Of a stretch of DNA of 64,000 bases, positions 26,201 through 41,200 are shown in pieces. Position 1 is the first letter of the stretch. Every line of letters begins with the position of its first letter. The position numbers and the translations under genes were made by a program. The DNA comes from Neelides folsomi (Eukaryota; Arthropoda; Collembola; Neelipleona; Neelidae). A model generated the notes under the pieces. The model did not search any database and was not told the DNA's origin. It saw only the letters and a list, made by a program, of their open reading frames with translations. The DNA is taken from positions 1 through 64,000 of the forward strand of contig JAQGBZ010000082.1 in the NCBI GenBank assembly GCA_034687125.1. The letters are read 5' to 3'.

Positions 26201-29200
26201 AAAGTTCTCGGGTCGGTCTGAAGTGAATTGGAAGGGTCAAAGGACAACTTTGGTTCTCGTAGGTTTCCAAAGCCCTCAAGAACTTCAAGTCTCTGCCGAC
26301 CTCGAGTATAAAACTGAAGAACATAAAACGGAAGCTGTGAAGTTGAAAGTGAGGATCGGAAAAGGAATCGACACTGAGAGTTCGCTTCAATTCACCCAAT
26401 TTCCTCATCAGGATCTCGGATTTGTGGTCAAGTTCAAGGTGAGTGTTTTTAAAACATTGGAAATGTGTAGTTAGTTAAATTATTAATAAATAATATTGGA
26501 ATTTATATCACAATTTAACTAATAATTTAAATAATTGTCAAACTAAGGTTTTGTCAATTGGCTTTCTTTCATAGTTTTAACTATATACCTTTCTATTTCA
26601 CTCAAATTGAATTTTAAGTAAATGTTTGGCTTAAAAGGGAACCGACAACGAATGAATCAACACTTTGTTTCACACTTTCTCCCCTCGATTATTTCCCCTT
26701 CATGTTTAATTCATAGAGTAACTTGGGTGGGAACAACAAGTTGTTTCACATCCGTCCCATATTCACTCCCACGTATACATAAATTTATTAAATATTTACA
26801 TACATTGCAAAATCAGCTTCACCCATAAACTTCAAGATCATTCCCCAAATCTTCAATTTTAAATAAATGATATTTACTCGATATCAAAAATTTCAGATAC
26901 AATGCATGTAGAGTATTCAAAATGTCTAAATAACTAATGATTATATTATGATAAATAAACCTTAATAAAATATTATTTGTGGTTATAAGTTTATTAATAA
27001 ATACATTCATTGAATTAAAATTAAATGTAATATATTTTGTATAGGATGAAGATGACGGATTGAATGGGACGAGCATTTTTCGTATGGGATCAATTGGAAA
27101 GCCTTCGTTCCTTGTTTCTTTGGCGGGATTCTATCGAGGTAACTTCGAAGGGACGGAGGGCGGAGGAGAAATTCGGCTTGTTCAGCGCGGAGCGGACTGG
27201 CGGTTACAAGGGACCATCATCTCACAAGGGAAATCTCTGGACTCGGCAATTAATCTCCAATACGCTCCAGGCACGATCGCTTCCCCAACTTATAAGATTA
27301 AAAATGAGGTTGTGGCGAGGAATGAGAATTAACTTCCCCCCTCCAACCACCCGCCCTCATTTACACACACTTTCAATTTATTCCTTTATTACGTTCATTA
27401 CCTTTTCATCTCAATCTCCAGGAAAATATTCATGGATGTGAATTGCTCCTCATCTCCGCTCTCTTCCCATCTCCATCTTCTTAATCCCAACAAAAATTCG
27501 TATACTCTTATAAAATATATCCTTCTTCACCATCACTTGTTTTTTACCTCATTATCTCTTATGCATAGTAGTCAGATCCTTTTTTATATTACTACAAAAA
27601 AATTACAATCATATCCTTTTATATTACAAGATATTTACAATCTTACAATATTACAATATATCACACACAAGGGTAGGTTTTTATATTACTTATGCATAGT
27701 GAAAATGATAAAGCAACGATTGCCAATTGTTTCCCATATTTCTTAAAGAAGTGTGTGTAAAGTTTGGGAAATTGTCGTTTGCTTATAATTCCAACTGGGC
27801 CAGTATGCTTTTCTCCCTTTCTAATTCATGAAACTTTTGTTTATGTTTATTCCGGCTCATTAATGGTGTTTTTATTAAATGCCAAAGTGGGTTTGGATTT
27901 ATTAAAAGTTGATTACATTGTTGATCGTAGTACGATTTCCAATGTGGTTGTTGGATTGAAAAGTTCTCAAAATTGTTTTCTAGGAAAGGAAGTGAAGAGT
28001 TCATTATCAATGAAGAGGGCCCCTGGGCATTTAACCTTCCTCCAACTCTCTTGGAATGTTTCGGTTGGGGGTGAGGTTCTGCCATTGAACGTCTTTTTAC
28101 TCCATGAAGAAAGTCAACCTCGGGTTTTTAAGGTTCCATTTTATTTCATTTTAATTTCTAATGGTCGCATCAACCCATGTGGATCGTTTAAGTTGCAAAA
28201 ATGTTTAAATTCCATTTTATGTGCCAATGGTCAATTCCAAAGTTTTGTACTAATATTGAATAGGGGAAATTGTTCACGGAATGGTTTGGAAGAAAGTCCA
28301 TGAAAGTAAACTTCAACCATAGTGATTACAGTAAAAGGACGAGGATGAAGATTGACTCAGGGATTGAACTTCAATTTGACAACTATGAACCTCTCAAACT
28401 CACAACGGGTTTCTTCAACGATGACAAAGATTCAAAGATTCGGGTCGGGGTAAGCGAACCAATGACCATTACCAAATATTCCTCAACGTTGGTGGGAAAT
28501 GAGTACAAATGGTATGAAATAAAAAAGGTGGAGTTTCGGAAGAACAAAAACGGGTTGGAAGTTTTCCACAGCCGGGACATCCGATGGCGACGTCAGGCTT
28601 TTGCCTGGACGGTGACCAGTGGCGGGAAAGATTACGCAGTCAAGGGCAATTTGAACTTTGACGGAGGCTTCGACTCTTCCTTTTGGACTCATTTCGGCGG
28701 GTGAGGAATAATTTTTATTGTAAAGGATGGGAGTTTGGAAGTGTGTTCTCCACGAGACAGAGTTTCCCTCTCTCCTTATGTAAGTGTCTATTGATCTTTG
28801 GTTGAAGGAGTCTTGGAGAGTTGTAGAAGAGATTCTTATGGTAGGGATGATATGAAAGGATCCTCGATCCGAAGAGAGTTTCAAATCGAGTTGTTTCCGG
28901 AATGAGAGACCGACTTTCCCTTTCATCCCTGGATTCTCAGAAGTAGCTTGATATTATATGCTTGAGTTCTCCTTGAGTGTTACACCCTGCCAAATGCCAT
29001 GTCTGTTCTAACTTTTACGCGAATCCATCCATCCATCCCCGACACTAGATCCACACACTTTTCTCAACTTATTCCAAGGACCCCTCAGACGGAATAACTC
29101 CCTTTTTAAATTAAACGATTCCCACATTTAACATACAATACGTCATAAAAGTCAAAGGCTCTTTCATTCTCTTCTATCAATGATTTTACTACATACATAC

Positions 29201-32200
29201 AATAAAACCCGAATCGGAAAAGAATTGTTTCTCATTCACCCCAACGGAAGTCAATTTACATTATTAAAAAAATAGTCAAAATTCCTTTAATTCAAATTCC
29301 TTTATTGAATAAAATCATATTTAGAATAATGTATTGTATTTATTAATTTTTATTAATTAATTTCATCCAGCCTTGCTCCTGACACTTATATCCACATGAG
29401 GGGGAGAAAAGATTCAAAGTTGACGGACGGAGTGTTTGAAATGAAGTGGGACGTTGGCCGAGGCGGAGAAACTCACTTTGTCGCAGAAGGGTCGGCGAGT
29501 GGGAGTGGAGGAAAATTGGTTGTTTCTTATCCGAAGACGCGTCTCGAGGTCTTGGCCTCTCAAAGTGAGACTTTTTATTGAATCTCTTGGAATGATGAGG
29601 TCCAGATTGATTCCTGAAGAGTATTGAGGAGGAGCGGAGGGACAGAAGAGTAAACAGAAGAGGCCAATTTCCAAATTGAAATCTCTTCCTATTGACACAA
29701 ATAATGGATGGAGCTCGTGGAGCGACTCCCCTTCTCAATTCAGACTCCTGACTTAATGAGTTCCGAAATGAAACTTGGCTGTCTCCTCCTCCTCATAATT
29801 TCCCGCTCTGGTGCCTTTACATGGTGCATGGATGATGTGAATGTGTGAGATGGCGGGAGTTCTCAAATGCCGTGTTTCAGGAGACGAGGGGACGGGCCTT
29901 CTGACGGGGAAGCTCATTTGCGGGATGGAGGAAATCTTCAATGTAAATGCCACTATGAAGTCGCTGTCTAAAGAAGTTAAAGAAATCCTCCTCTTTGCCA
30001 CAACTGGATTTGAAGACTTTCGGAATGTGCGAATCTCAACAAGGTTGAAAAATTCCTTCAATTTATTCTTCCCGTGTCAAAAGAACCTCAATGCATATTT
30101 ATAACTCATTCATGTATAAATTATACTCACATTCATACCTATACTATATTTAATACTAGCCTTATGTTACTATATAGCTAAGACTATAAGACTACTTACC
30201 CATGGTATAATAAAATGTCCACCTAGGTACATCGTGAATTATAGAAATTGGCTTAAGAGGAAAAAAGTAGGTAGGTTTTTATATCCTTAGGAGTTAATAT
30301 CAAATATGTATAGTTAGGTTAATGTATAGGATTGAGAATGGGAATTGATAATTATTTAGTAGAATGCCGTTTGTTTTATTGTGGAAGTCGTTAGCGGGTG
30401 AAGTCAATTTAGGAATGGAGTGAATATGGGAATTGTTTATATGGTTCATTAATTCCGCATGCCTGGTCCTGGAAATCCCATCAAACGAGAGAGATCGCCG
30501 ATTAAAATTGAATGTAGTCGGGCAGAGTGGAGGCGGCGAGAGGGCATGTAATATTCATTTGGGATGAGGTTCAAAAGGATGATGTTCCCCTCACATGAAC
30601 ACTCATCGACATTCTTTTTCCATCAAAGGTTCGAGGGCGGGCGAAGACGTCTCCTCCATCTCCATGGCCACTGGGGGTTGGACGGGAAGGTCGAAGGGAT
30701 TTTTAATTTAGAGGGAAATTCAAAACTGCCGTTCAAAGGGAGCGCAAGAGGGAATTACACCTGGGGAGGAAGAGCCGTTCACATCTCAATGCTCCACAAC
30801 CACGAGAGCTCATGGCGCCTCAACACAGACTTTGATATTCAGGTAGAGATATGTTTTCCGCTTTCACTTCCAACCATTTGGGTTGACCAGGTGGGGACGG
30901 AGAAAGCCATTACCTTCACGAGCCAATTACACCTTCCCAAGACCCTCAAGGAGATTGTGGGGAGTCGGGCAGAAATGCATTTGAAAACTCCGTTTCCTGG
31001 ACTCACCAACGCAGACTTCCAAGCTGTCGTTGGGCACGGAGAGGATGGAGATCTCATGGCAAATTTGGGATTTTATGTTGAAATGACTCAGTATGCGATT
31101 CGCATCACAGGTGAATTCCTTGGATTTTCCAATGCCTTGATCAAATTGGAATATTTATTACCTTAGTCGGGAAATTAAGTATATTAAATATGTATTGGGA
31201 TGAATATTTATCCAAAGAGAGTATGAGGGAGGAATTTAAATGAGCATGATGATTCCAAGGAACTCCACGCTTCGGGTCCAATGGAGCTGTTGGGTTCGAA
31301 ATGAACACTTCTTCAAAGTACGAGAAGGTCTTTGGGAGTTTCAATTACCAGATCGGACCCAACTCAAGACTTGTGGCCCAAGTTGGATCTCCCTCTGGGA
31401 TTGTGGGGTTCGATTCCGGCTTCGACTACGCCTCCCTTCAGGAATTCCAAGCTCACATGACCCTATCGAGCCCTTGGGAACCACTCCGGACCTTTCACTT
31501 GCTTGCAAAAAGGGACGAAGGACAGGTGAGGAATTAATTGCTATGACTATGAAAAGAAATGAGTTATTTCTTTTTCTACAAGGCCCAAATTCGCGGGGAG
31601 TTGAATGAAGAAGCTTCGGAGTGCAAAGCGGATTGGTCCTTTGAGTCTTTCTCTGCCTTTTCCTTTGGAGTTGAGGGGTCGAGTCCTTTGGCAAATTATG
31701 AGCTGTTTGGAGCCAGAGGAAGCCAGGCCTTGGAATTCAACGAGGACGAAGGATCGGGGGAGTATGCGGGCGAACTGACCCTTTGGGTGAACGAGGATAA
31801 GGTGCGGATGATGCTAAGTGATTTTCCATGTCGGTGTTGCCGCAATCTCTTGTGGTTCTCCAGGCCGGGTACAAGTTTAAGGTCGGGGATGCGGAAGTCC
31901 TCCTCCCGGACGAAGAGACCCTGGTGAAAGTGAGCAACTTGGAGGTCGAGCTTCTGCCGGTCTTTTACCCGCTCATCCGGGCCACAGGGTCTCTGACTCA
32001 GGACCATTCTAAATTCAATCTCGGAGGGAGCGTCCTTCTACGTGAAGGGGCTATCAATGTGTCCATGGACCTCGTCCTTCTCGTAAGACCCGCTGCTAAG
32101 CTGGGTTAATTCCCCACTCACTTAAACCCATTAACTCGACGAGAGCAGGGGCTGTTCCGGTTCGATGAGAATATAACGATCACGACCCCGTACGAAGGAC

Positions 32201-35200
32201 TGTATGAGCTCCAGCTTCATCTTGCACCGGCTATCGTCCCCGAGGCGGGCATCTACAATCTAGCCATTGACTCAAAGTGGAGATCCGGAACGGAATGGAA
32301 GCAGGTTCAGTAAACTGCCCATTAACTCCCTATCTCTCATCTCCCCAAACCCATCCCACCACGCACCCATTTTAAAATCCATAATCCCGATACGCACTTC
32401 GATACGCCCATCCATACATTATCTCTCGTCTCTTAACGCGAGGGTTGGATCGTAAATTCCCAATGTTATTATGGTTGATGGAGGCTGTTGAAACATTTTG
32501 TGTCAGCCGTCTGGTTCCTTCAATCCAATTGAGACCTGGGTTTATTAAGGGACGTGCATGGAGAGTCTTATATCACTTATTGCCTCCAATTGGGAGGAGA
32601 TGGGATAAGGGATGTATCTTATAGGTTTTGATTGAATCTCAGGGCGGATTCGTGGTTCGATTCGGTGACCAAACTTCATTAGTGGACTACATGGAAGAGG
32701 AAGGTGCAGGTGAGATTCCGATGAGCCAAGTCATCCATTGGTATTCTCCACTCAAGACCGCCAGAGAGGTTCGAGTTGAGTATGAAGGACCAGTCGGACA
32801 AATTCCAAATCTTTCCCTCGTCTTCTCCGGAGAGGGCGGCGAGATGAAGACAACTGTGAAGGTGAGATCCATGCCATGTGTTATCTCCAAAAATTCCATA
32901 CGTTTACTCATAGAATGAAGAATTGGTGAAGGAGCTCTCTGCTCAGATCTCTTTCCCAAACATTTCTCACCCGCTCCACCTCAAGTTCAGCTCTAACTTG
33001 GACTTGACAAACCCGGAAAAGACTTTACACATCCAAGGAAACTCGGGGCCTTCGGATGAGGTGACAAGACCAAGTTCATAAAACCCTGCATTCCAATCCT
33101 AAATGTCTTTTTAAAGGTTTTGATGGAAGCAAAGTGGCAATTGGAAAGTCGTGAATTTCGAACAGCCTCCTTTGACTTTGCAACTCCGTTCGAAGGATGG
33201 GAAAAGACGAGTTTGAAAGGAGAAACCGCGGTTAATTCAAACGAAGGCAAAACCTCCCTCGACATCGAACTCGACTCTTACACCCATGGAAAGTTTTCAT
33301 GGGAAAGCGTCTATGGCCCAAGACACGTTTCCATGAGTGTGACGAGTCCTTTTGAGAACTACGAAGCCATGGAGTTTGCTTGCGACGTGGGCGATGTCGG
33401 GATCGGGAAATTCCTAACAGTTGGGAAAGGAACGAAGGGAGACGATTTCTTCAACTTTGATTTTGAAACGAGTTTAAAAGATGGATGGCCAAATCATGTA
33501 ATTGATCAACTTTATGTTCCCGTGCTTCATCTTTCAACTCATGTTTTTTAATAAGGTGAATGGAACCGTGGAGACAAGTTTGCCAAAGTATCATGAAGGG
33601 ACTTTTGAAGCGACCGTGGAGGTTTTTCCATTTAGGGCAAACACATCCGCTCGGATTCAATTTGAGGATTCGCAAATGAGAGGAATGGCTTCATTGGGAT
33701 TTAACGACCAACAATTTACAGATGTTCAATTGAAGGTCGGATTAATGAAAAATATTTAAACGGGTTTATTATTTTCATCATTAAATCTTATTTGCTTAAG
33801 ATGTTTCCAATTGATATTATTGTTAATAAATCACCAATAAAAGGATTTAAATTGAATCCAACAGGTTGAGACGCCCTTTCCAGGTTTTGAATCTTTAGAA
33901 GTGGAGGCGAAAGTCAGTGAAGGAAAATCTCTTGAGTTGAATGGGAAATCAAGTTGGGAGCCTCTGGGTGTTTTCTCCGCATCTGGAGACGTTGAGTTAA
34001 TTCACAGTTTCTCTCCTCTTTCTTAATTCTTCCTTGATCCAATAAGGGGAAAATGATTAACTTTTTAATATTAACGTTATTGGACTCATGTAATATTATA
34101 GTGTAACAAAGTTGGAACATATGTTTCCATTTATGCTCCATTGAGGCTAAAATCGCTTCGTTTTTTAATCATTTAATAACTTAAAGGTGATCATTGATAA
34201 AAATCTTTTATGATAGCAATTCGATGGGGGAATATATCAATATATTATGTATCCAAATATAAGCCGAAGTGGTTAAACATTAAATAAACGACAGTCACTT
34301 TTCTTTGAGAAAACGTGATTTCTCGCAGAAAAGGACTTCAGAAAGGAGGTTTTCTGTGTATCGAAGCCAAGATTTAGCTTAATTAACCAGTTAAATTTCA
34401 TTTTTATATGATATGATATACTCTAAGGAAGATACCAGCCAATTTTAATAAAAATCGATTAAAGAATAAAAAAGATATGATTGATTTTGAACAAGACGAA
34501 GCGAATTTAGTCTCACCCTGTATTTAAGTTGAAATATATAAAGTTGAAATAATGGATTTGCTTAATCAAATTTCCAGGATTGGTTCGTTGTGGGAAGTTT
34601 TGGAAGTGAAAGTGAATAGTGAAATTCCATCTGGGAATCTGAGTGTGTTGACATCGTGGAATTTTGACAGTTGGGAGAATAACGAATTTGATTTCCGAGG
34701 GAAGTCTGTGTGTTGGGAAGGAACGGTGAATTTTGTGGAATTTCACGGAGTGGTTGAGGTCGGAGATCGGCGGGGAGGCGGGGAGTTGGACCTTCGAACT
34801 TCCTCGTCTTCTCTCACCCGGTGAGTTTCCTCGAGGCCTAATGAGGGTTTCTAATTGATGGATGGACGGGGCGCAGTAATTATTGAACAAGGGGGATTTC
34901 CCCTCCTTGTTTACCCTTGTCAAGAAGGGAAGTTAAAAATGATGGGTGGGGATCCATGTGCCGCTCGTTTGCCGCAATTAGGGAAGCTCTCTTAACGATC
35001 CACCAATTTATTTATGGCTCGATGGATTCGTGACAGGTTCGGAGGAGCGGCTTGGTTCGCCACCGACGAAGATTCAATGAGGATCAACGTCTCCTCTTTC
35101 CATCCCCCTGCTGCAATACTCATTTCATCCACAACCAAAGAAGACAATTTCAACGCGACCATTGGCGTCAATGCTCCGCCTCACAATCTCAACGCCTTCA

Positions 35201-38200
35201 TCGATGTAAGAATTTAAAATTTATTTAATTTTATTCAATAGTATACCTTTAAAATTTTTATTCAGTACTATATAGTACATTCAAAAAATTTATTCAATAA
35301 ATTAAAAAAATTATTTTTGCAGTTAAGTCAAAATTTCTTTTTTTTGTATTCTTGTAAGTTTCTAGGTTTACTTTAGGAGTGTTGTGGAACATTTTGGAAG
35401 TTTAGGAAAGATAACAATTTATAATAAGTGTATTTTAACTTGACAGCTATTTTCCCTCCAAAGGGGCATTATGCGAAATCACATAAACCAATGGGATCGA
35501 GAGTTGAACTTAGGTTATAATGATGAGAACAGATCACATGACTTTTCCCTGATTTTCAAAATAGCTGTCAAGTTAAAATACACTTACTATAATTAGTTCA
35601 ATGACCTTGGGAATGAATGGCTTGAGACTTTGTAATCATTTTTATAGTGGAAGTTGGGGAGCGAAGAAATGAATGGGAATGCCGGGATTAATTTAGGCCA
35701 AGAATTCCTCAATGGTTCTTTCTCATCTACTTTCTCTTCCGACATTGTCATGGTCGATGTTAAGGCCAAGACCACTCGGACATCTTTAAACGCTTCGGGA
35801 GAATTTGACCAGAACTTTTATGGAAATCATTTAGCAAAGTAAGGAAATTTCTCAATTCGGAAAAGAGAAACTTTACCTTCCTTAACTTCTTTTAACCCTG
35901 ACCTTATATTACAATTTGTATTAGAGTGAGTGTTAAAGGAAGTGAAGAATCGACCCTCGACTTTTCCTCTTCCATCCAGAGCCTCTTTGACTTCTCGACC
36001 TCTTTGAATTTGACCAGCGGCGGGGGCATTGGCGGGTCATTTGAAGCTCTGAGTCGCCTGTCTGGGTTTGTTGTCCCTCCTGAGATTTCTGTCAAGTGTA
36101 AGGACTTTGTTTGCAGATCGAATTACGAGGCTCTCTTTGGGATTGATTGGGCGAAACGGAGGTCGTCAGTCAAACTTAATCTGGATTACGTAAACTCGAC
36201 GGAATTTGTGAAATTTGACTCGGATGTCTCCGTTGAGTGGCCGTATCCTAATCCCCACTCCGCTTCCTTCACCGCCGCCTACAAAGTGAGGCTTTGTCAC
36301 TACCAAACTTTTCCTATTATTATTTTTCTTCCATCCTTCATATCATTTTCACCCGGCTCGGCTCCCATCAGGACTAAACCACTATATGTGGGGCAAATGC
36401 TCAGAGGGATTCCTCCACTACCGGAAATACCTCTTTGCATATTCAATATATTTACATATAACTATACATATGCTCATTCTTTACATGGCTTTGTCTCCAA
36501 CACTTTGTTTGTGCTTTTTGTGCATAAAATGCATGTGTTTCGACTCCAATGGATCTTTGTTGCGTATAATGTTCATATTACTTTCTCAAACTTTTGTTGG
36601 GTGAGAAAGTGAGGAGAAAAATCCCTCTGGCAACTTTAACGATTTAAGGTGGGAAGATATATACAGAAAAACCAATTCCTACAAACCAATTTGAATCCAA
36701 TTCAACTTATATATATTTATTCGTATAATATCTTAATTTAAAGAAATTTTCAAGCTTCATATTTATTAAAATTGGTAAATTTTGGATTAATAAGGGGATT
36801 CGAATGGATCGGGAAATTCGGTTTGAAGGAGAAATTGACGGGAGAAGTTTGGTGGGAACGAGTTATAAATTTGAAGCCACTTCTTCGGCTGGGATTGAAA
36901 GAGAAGAAACCAAGATTTTACTTGAAAATCCATTTTATCCATTTGGAATCAAAAGGATTTACGAATACGAATACAGTGGAGGATTTGAAGGACTCAATTT
37001 GCCTACAACGGTCATTTGAAACATTTCCATCTAAATAATAAATGAATTTAATGTCATAAAGTTACACCATGGTTTCAGATCACCCATGGCGGAGAACTTT
37101 TTGATTTGAGGAATCCTGAAATTGACAAACTGTCAGGACTCTTCAGGGTTGACACCAATTTCAACGGGAGGGAAATGACCATTCGCGGTATTCTTAACAT
37201 TTACAATGGTTCATTAAGATTGAAAAATATATTTAATTTCCAGGTTCCCATCCTGGTCGAACACTTCTGTTCTCCACAAATTATTCTTTCACTCATCATC
37301 GGTTCGTACACAATAGCGCATTTTCATGGGATTCTGAATCTTCTGTTGGTTATGGTCTTACCCTCATTAACAAAACAAATGTAAGGTCAATTTGGTTGAA
37401 AAATTTAATTATTTTATTAATTTCATTAAATATTTTCATTAATGGTTACTAATTACAATAGCTCAATATTGTATGGGGATAAATGTTTAAAGGGAATTTA
37501 CTGAAGAGGGTGGTTTTTATTTTTATATAAAGAATATTTCTTGGATGTTCATTTAGGATTCTTTCACATGATATTTGATTTTGAGGGAGGATGAGGTTCG
37601 TGGTTAATGACTTAATAAGCCATTATTAAAAGAAAATGATTAAGCCGAACATGCAGGATGTTCGTGCAGGAGTTGTGTTATTAGAACCCAGTTCTATCTA
37701 TTAGGAGTATTATGAGTATAATAATGTACCATGTACTTCTAATATTGTACTATATGGTGTTGAAGAGAAAAGGGTTTGATATGAATGTTGGTTTTGCTGA
37801 TGATGTGCGGTAATAAAAATCATGTGTGAGAGAATGAAGAGGGAAAGTGAAAGTTTGGAGGAAGTGGGGGATGAAGAAGAATCCCGTTCACGTCTCCATT
37901 TAATAAATCAGGAGGAGAAGATGGAACATCGGGCGGAGGTAGAGTTAAAGTATCCATACCGGATCCTCCTCCTCGCCTTTGGCTTCATCTCGCTCAATGA
38001 CTCCCTCCAGCTCGACTCCGAGATAAACTTCAACGTCCGGCGGGGAGATAGGAGGCTCGGGGCAAAGTTGAAAATTATGCATCAAAATTTCTCACTCCTC
38101 CTATCTCATCCTGCTCTCCAACACGTATGTTCACAATTATTAATTCCCCCATTCAGCCCCTCCATTGAAGGTAGGATTTATGGTAAACATGAGATTTGGG

Positions 38201-41200
38201 CCCACTTTGATTGAATGGGGCGAACTAAGGAGGAGGTTCGGGATTTTGTGACAGGATCTGAAGGTTGAGGGCGGGATTGAAAAGTTGTCGGACGGCGGGA
38301 TGAATGCGGAATGTTTGTTGGACTACTCGGGCCAACCGGATCGGATTTTGGTGGTCCGACTCAACGGCCCCAATTTGGATTTGTTCCCCAACCTCAGGAC
38401 AGATGTGGAGATCTCCCATCGAGCGACAAAGTGAGCATGAGTTATTCATTAATACCCCTGTTTGGGAACTCGGCCACGTCGAGGCTGATGTGCTCTTGGG
38501 CAGGGTCGGAGTTTTGGCCTCTCATCGGTACGCGAACCACGAAGTATCGATTATCACTCTGATAGACTCCGGCCACTACCTCAAACCCCCTCAGAAATCG
38601 AAGATACTTTTTGAATTATTAACCGGATCACGCCACTCGCTCCAAATGATGGTGAGGAGGAGGAGGAGAGGATGAGTCGCCAACACTTCCTTCTTCATAT
38701 AATGTAGGCTCAAATCCCTCAAGAACAATCCGACCTCACCGTTTCCTTCCACAACGATGGGGCGGAGTGGATCATTCGGGCCAATTCCTCCCTCAATGAC
38801 ACCGATGGCCTCTTCACACCTTCCGCCGTTTTTACATTCAAATCTTCACAGTTCAAGGCGGAGTTCCGAGACGGAAATGGTGAATTTTTATACAAATTAA
38901 AAATTCCATTATATCTATAGGATTTCATTTGTCATGCTTACTCAATGTTAGAGCATTAAATTGGCCAATCTAAAATTATATTGGTAGTAGTAGCAATATT
39001 TACAAGTTTTTAACTCTCGTGACAAGGTCTTGAATTGTGTTTAACTTCCCTTGCATAATTGGTGGTTATTAGTGTCATTAGTAAAAAAATAATTTTAATG
39101 GTTTGACAGAACTGAGTCCGTCGGCTGTGTTTGCCCAAGGAGGCGTCCTCGACGGACGTAATGTCCGATTTGACATTTGGGGTTCGAAGGATGGTTTTGA
39201 GCACTCGGACGTTTCCTTCTTCCTTCGACTCAACCACTCGAGACTTTTGAGTTCGAAGCTCAAGTGGCGACCGGAGCTTCTTGAGAACCTCGAGGCAAGT
39301 CGTAATTGATGGGGGAAAATGAAGGAGGTCAGGACAAATGAGGTTTTTTTGCAGGAGGAGGTCCTTCGTCTCATCGCCGAGTCCGCGGAATCCCTTCGGG
39401 GCCAAGGGGAGAAATTACTCCGAGGTGTCGGGGATTCCGCCTACTCGGCCACTCTCGCCGTGTGGGAAGATGCCAATGAAGTGCTCAGCCCTTTCATTGA
39501 AGAAATTAAGTAACACCGCGATAATTAATACCCAAATGGCTCCTTTATTTATGCTTACGCCAATTAACGTTTTATTACCCGGGTAGAACTTCGGCGAATT
39601 TTACCAATGACACCGAGGCTCTGTATGCATACATTGCCCATCTTAAAGAAAATAATGAATTTTACCTCAACAATTTTACGAATTTCTTGGACTTGATGGC
39701 CGAGGAAGTTTCTTTCAAGTGAGAATCATTTAAATGACATTCCCAATCCTTTACATTACCAATTTTTCCAACAATAAGGGAGACTCAGAAGTTTATTTAA
39801 ACAACAACTCCGATTCCCACTCCACCAAATTGATATTTTTCATGGACGTAAATTCCAACCCACGTTTTGATACCTCATGGGACTGGGACTGAATGATTAC
39901 AAAAACTCGAGCGACTCCACTTCATATCATTTAACATAACTATTGTGTATTTCGGATCTAATATTTATCAGTTAGGGTACAAAAGGTTTCATTGTATTTA
40001 TGTTCAAAAACACTACCTATGTTATGTACATACAAAACTTGCACAATTATAATAAAGTATCTTATATCAAACATGAGAAGCATACATTATATAACTACTA
40101 CTCTACATAGGTAGTATAACATATATGCAGAGTACAATGTATTTATACAGGTAGTATTCTATATATGGTATGGCTATGTAGTTGTTGGGTATAGTTTTGC
40201 ATTCCTTACATAAGTTACATATTTAGTTAATTTCTTTTCCCTCCCTTTCCTTTTTTTATTTATTTAGGTGAAATGGGAGTTTATGGGAAAGGGGGCCATT
40301 AGAAATGTTTTGGCTCTTCATGAGTGAAAGAAGGGAAAACATTTGGCCGTTAGGATGTTTGGGAAAAGAAAATATTGGAATTAAAAGGAGAGGTGTATGG
40401 AGACAAACACCGACATTCACTTACCAATTCCCTTCTTATATATATAACTAGGTATAACATATGTTATATTATACTGTATTTATACTGTGGAAATACTAAG
40501 GGTATTTATATAATAGTTTCCCTACTCTTCAACCATATGGAGTAGGAGAATCGTATAGATATTCCTCACGCATCTCTCAAACCTCCCTTGTCTAATGGGT
40601 CGTCTTTTCTCAAATGGCAGATTCTCTGATATTTTTCTAAGACTGAGGATCCAACTTCGCCACATCCTTGGAGAATCCTCACTCGTATTTGAAAAATGTC
40701 TCCTTTGGACTCTTGAGAAGGTTCGTAATTCCTCAGAATATTTTTTCTTCTTTTCCAATTTCTAAATTCCACCCATAGTTCTAATACAAATGGAATTAAA
40801 TGGTTTAATGCATTAAAAGATATTTAACTCTAACATTAAGTGTACAAAGATTAGATAAGATGACTAATGTAACCCGAATTAAATATTTTAGCCATTTTGT
40901 AAAAAAAAGTTAAATTTTGGGAGTTGAATCTTCCATTGGGTTGAAAAGGGATTAAATTGAGCGGTTTGAAAATGTGAAATAATTGAGGGTATATGGTTTC
41001 AAATCTTGACAGGTTCGAGTGTTTTACCAATCTTTTGATTCTTGGTGGCGGGAGTCGGGTGAATGGCCGACCCTCCCGGCTTTCTCTTTCCTCGACTTTC
41101 AGGAGAAGATCGGTCTGCATCTTTATAAGGTTACATTTATTTATTTCATCCATCCCTCGTGCTTTGTTTAACTCCCATTTTTTATTCCTAAATACTCTCT

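Noticed and set aside
27432-27746. 104-codon open frame downstream of an apolipophorin exon
   Set aside because: Composition is that of AT-rich intron sequence, and the flanking exons at 27308 and 27763 join in phase without it.
40993-41153. Alternative frame of the exon at 41013 (RFECFTNLLILGGG)
   Set aside because: The other frame (VRVFYQSFDSWWRESG) is more protein-like and ends at a good phase-0 donor that fits the next exon, although it leaves an upstream phase gap.
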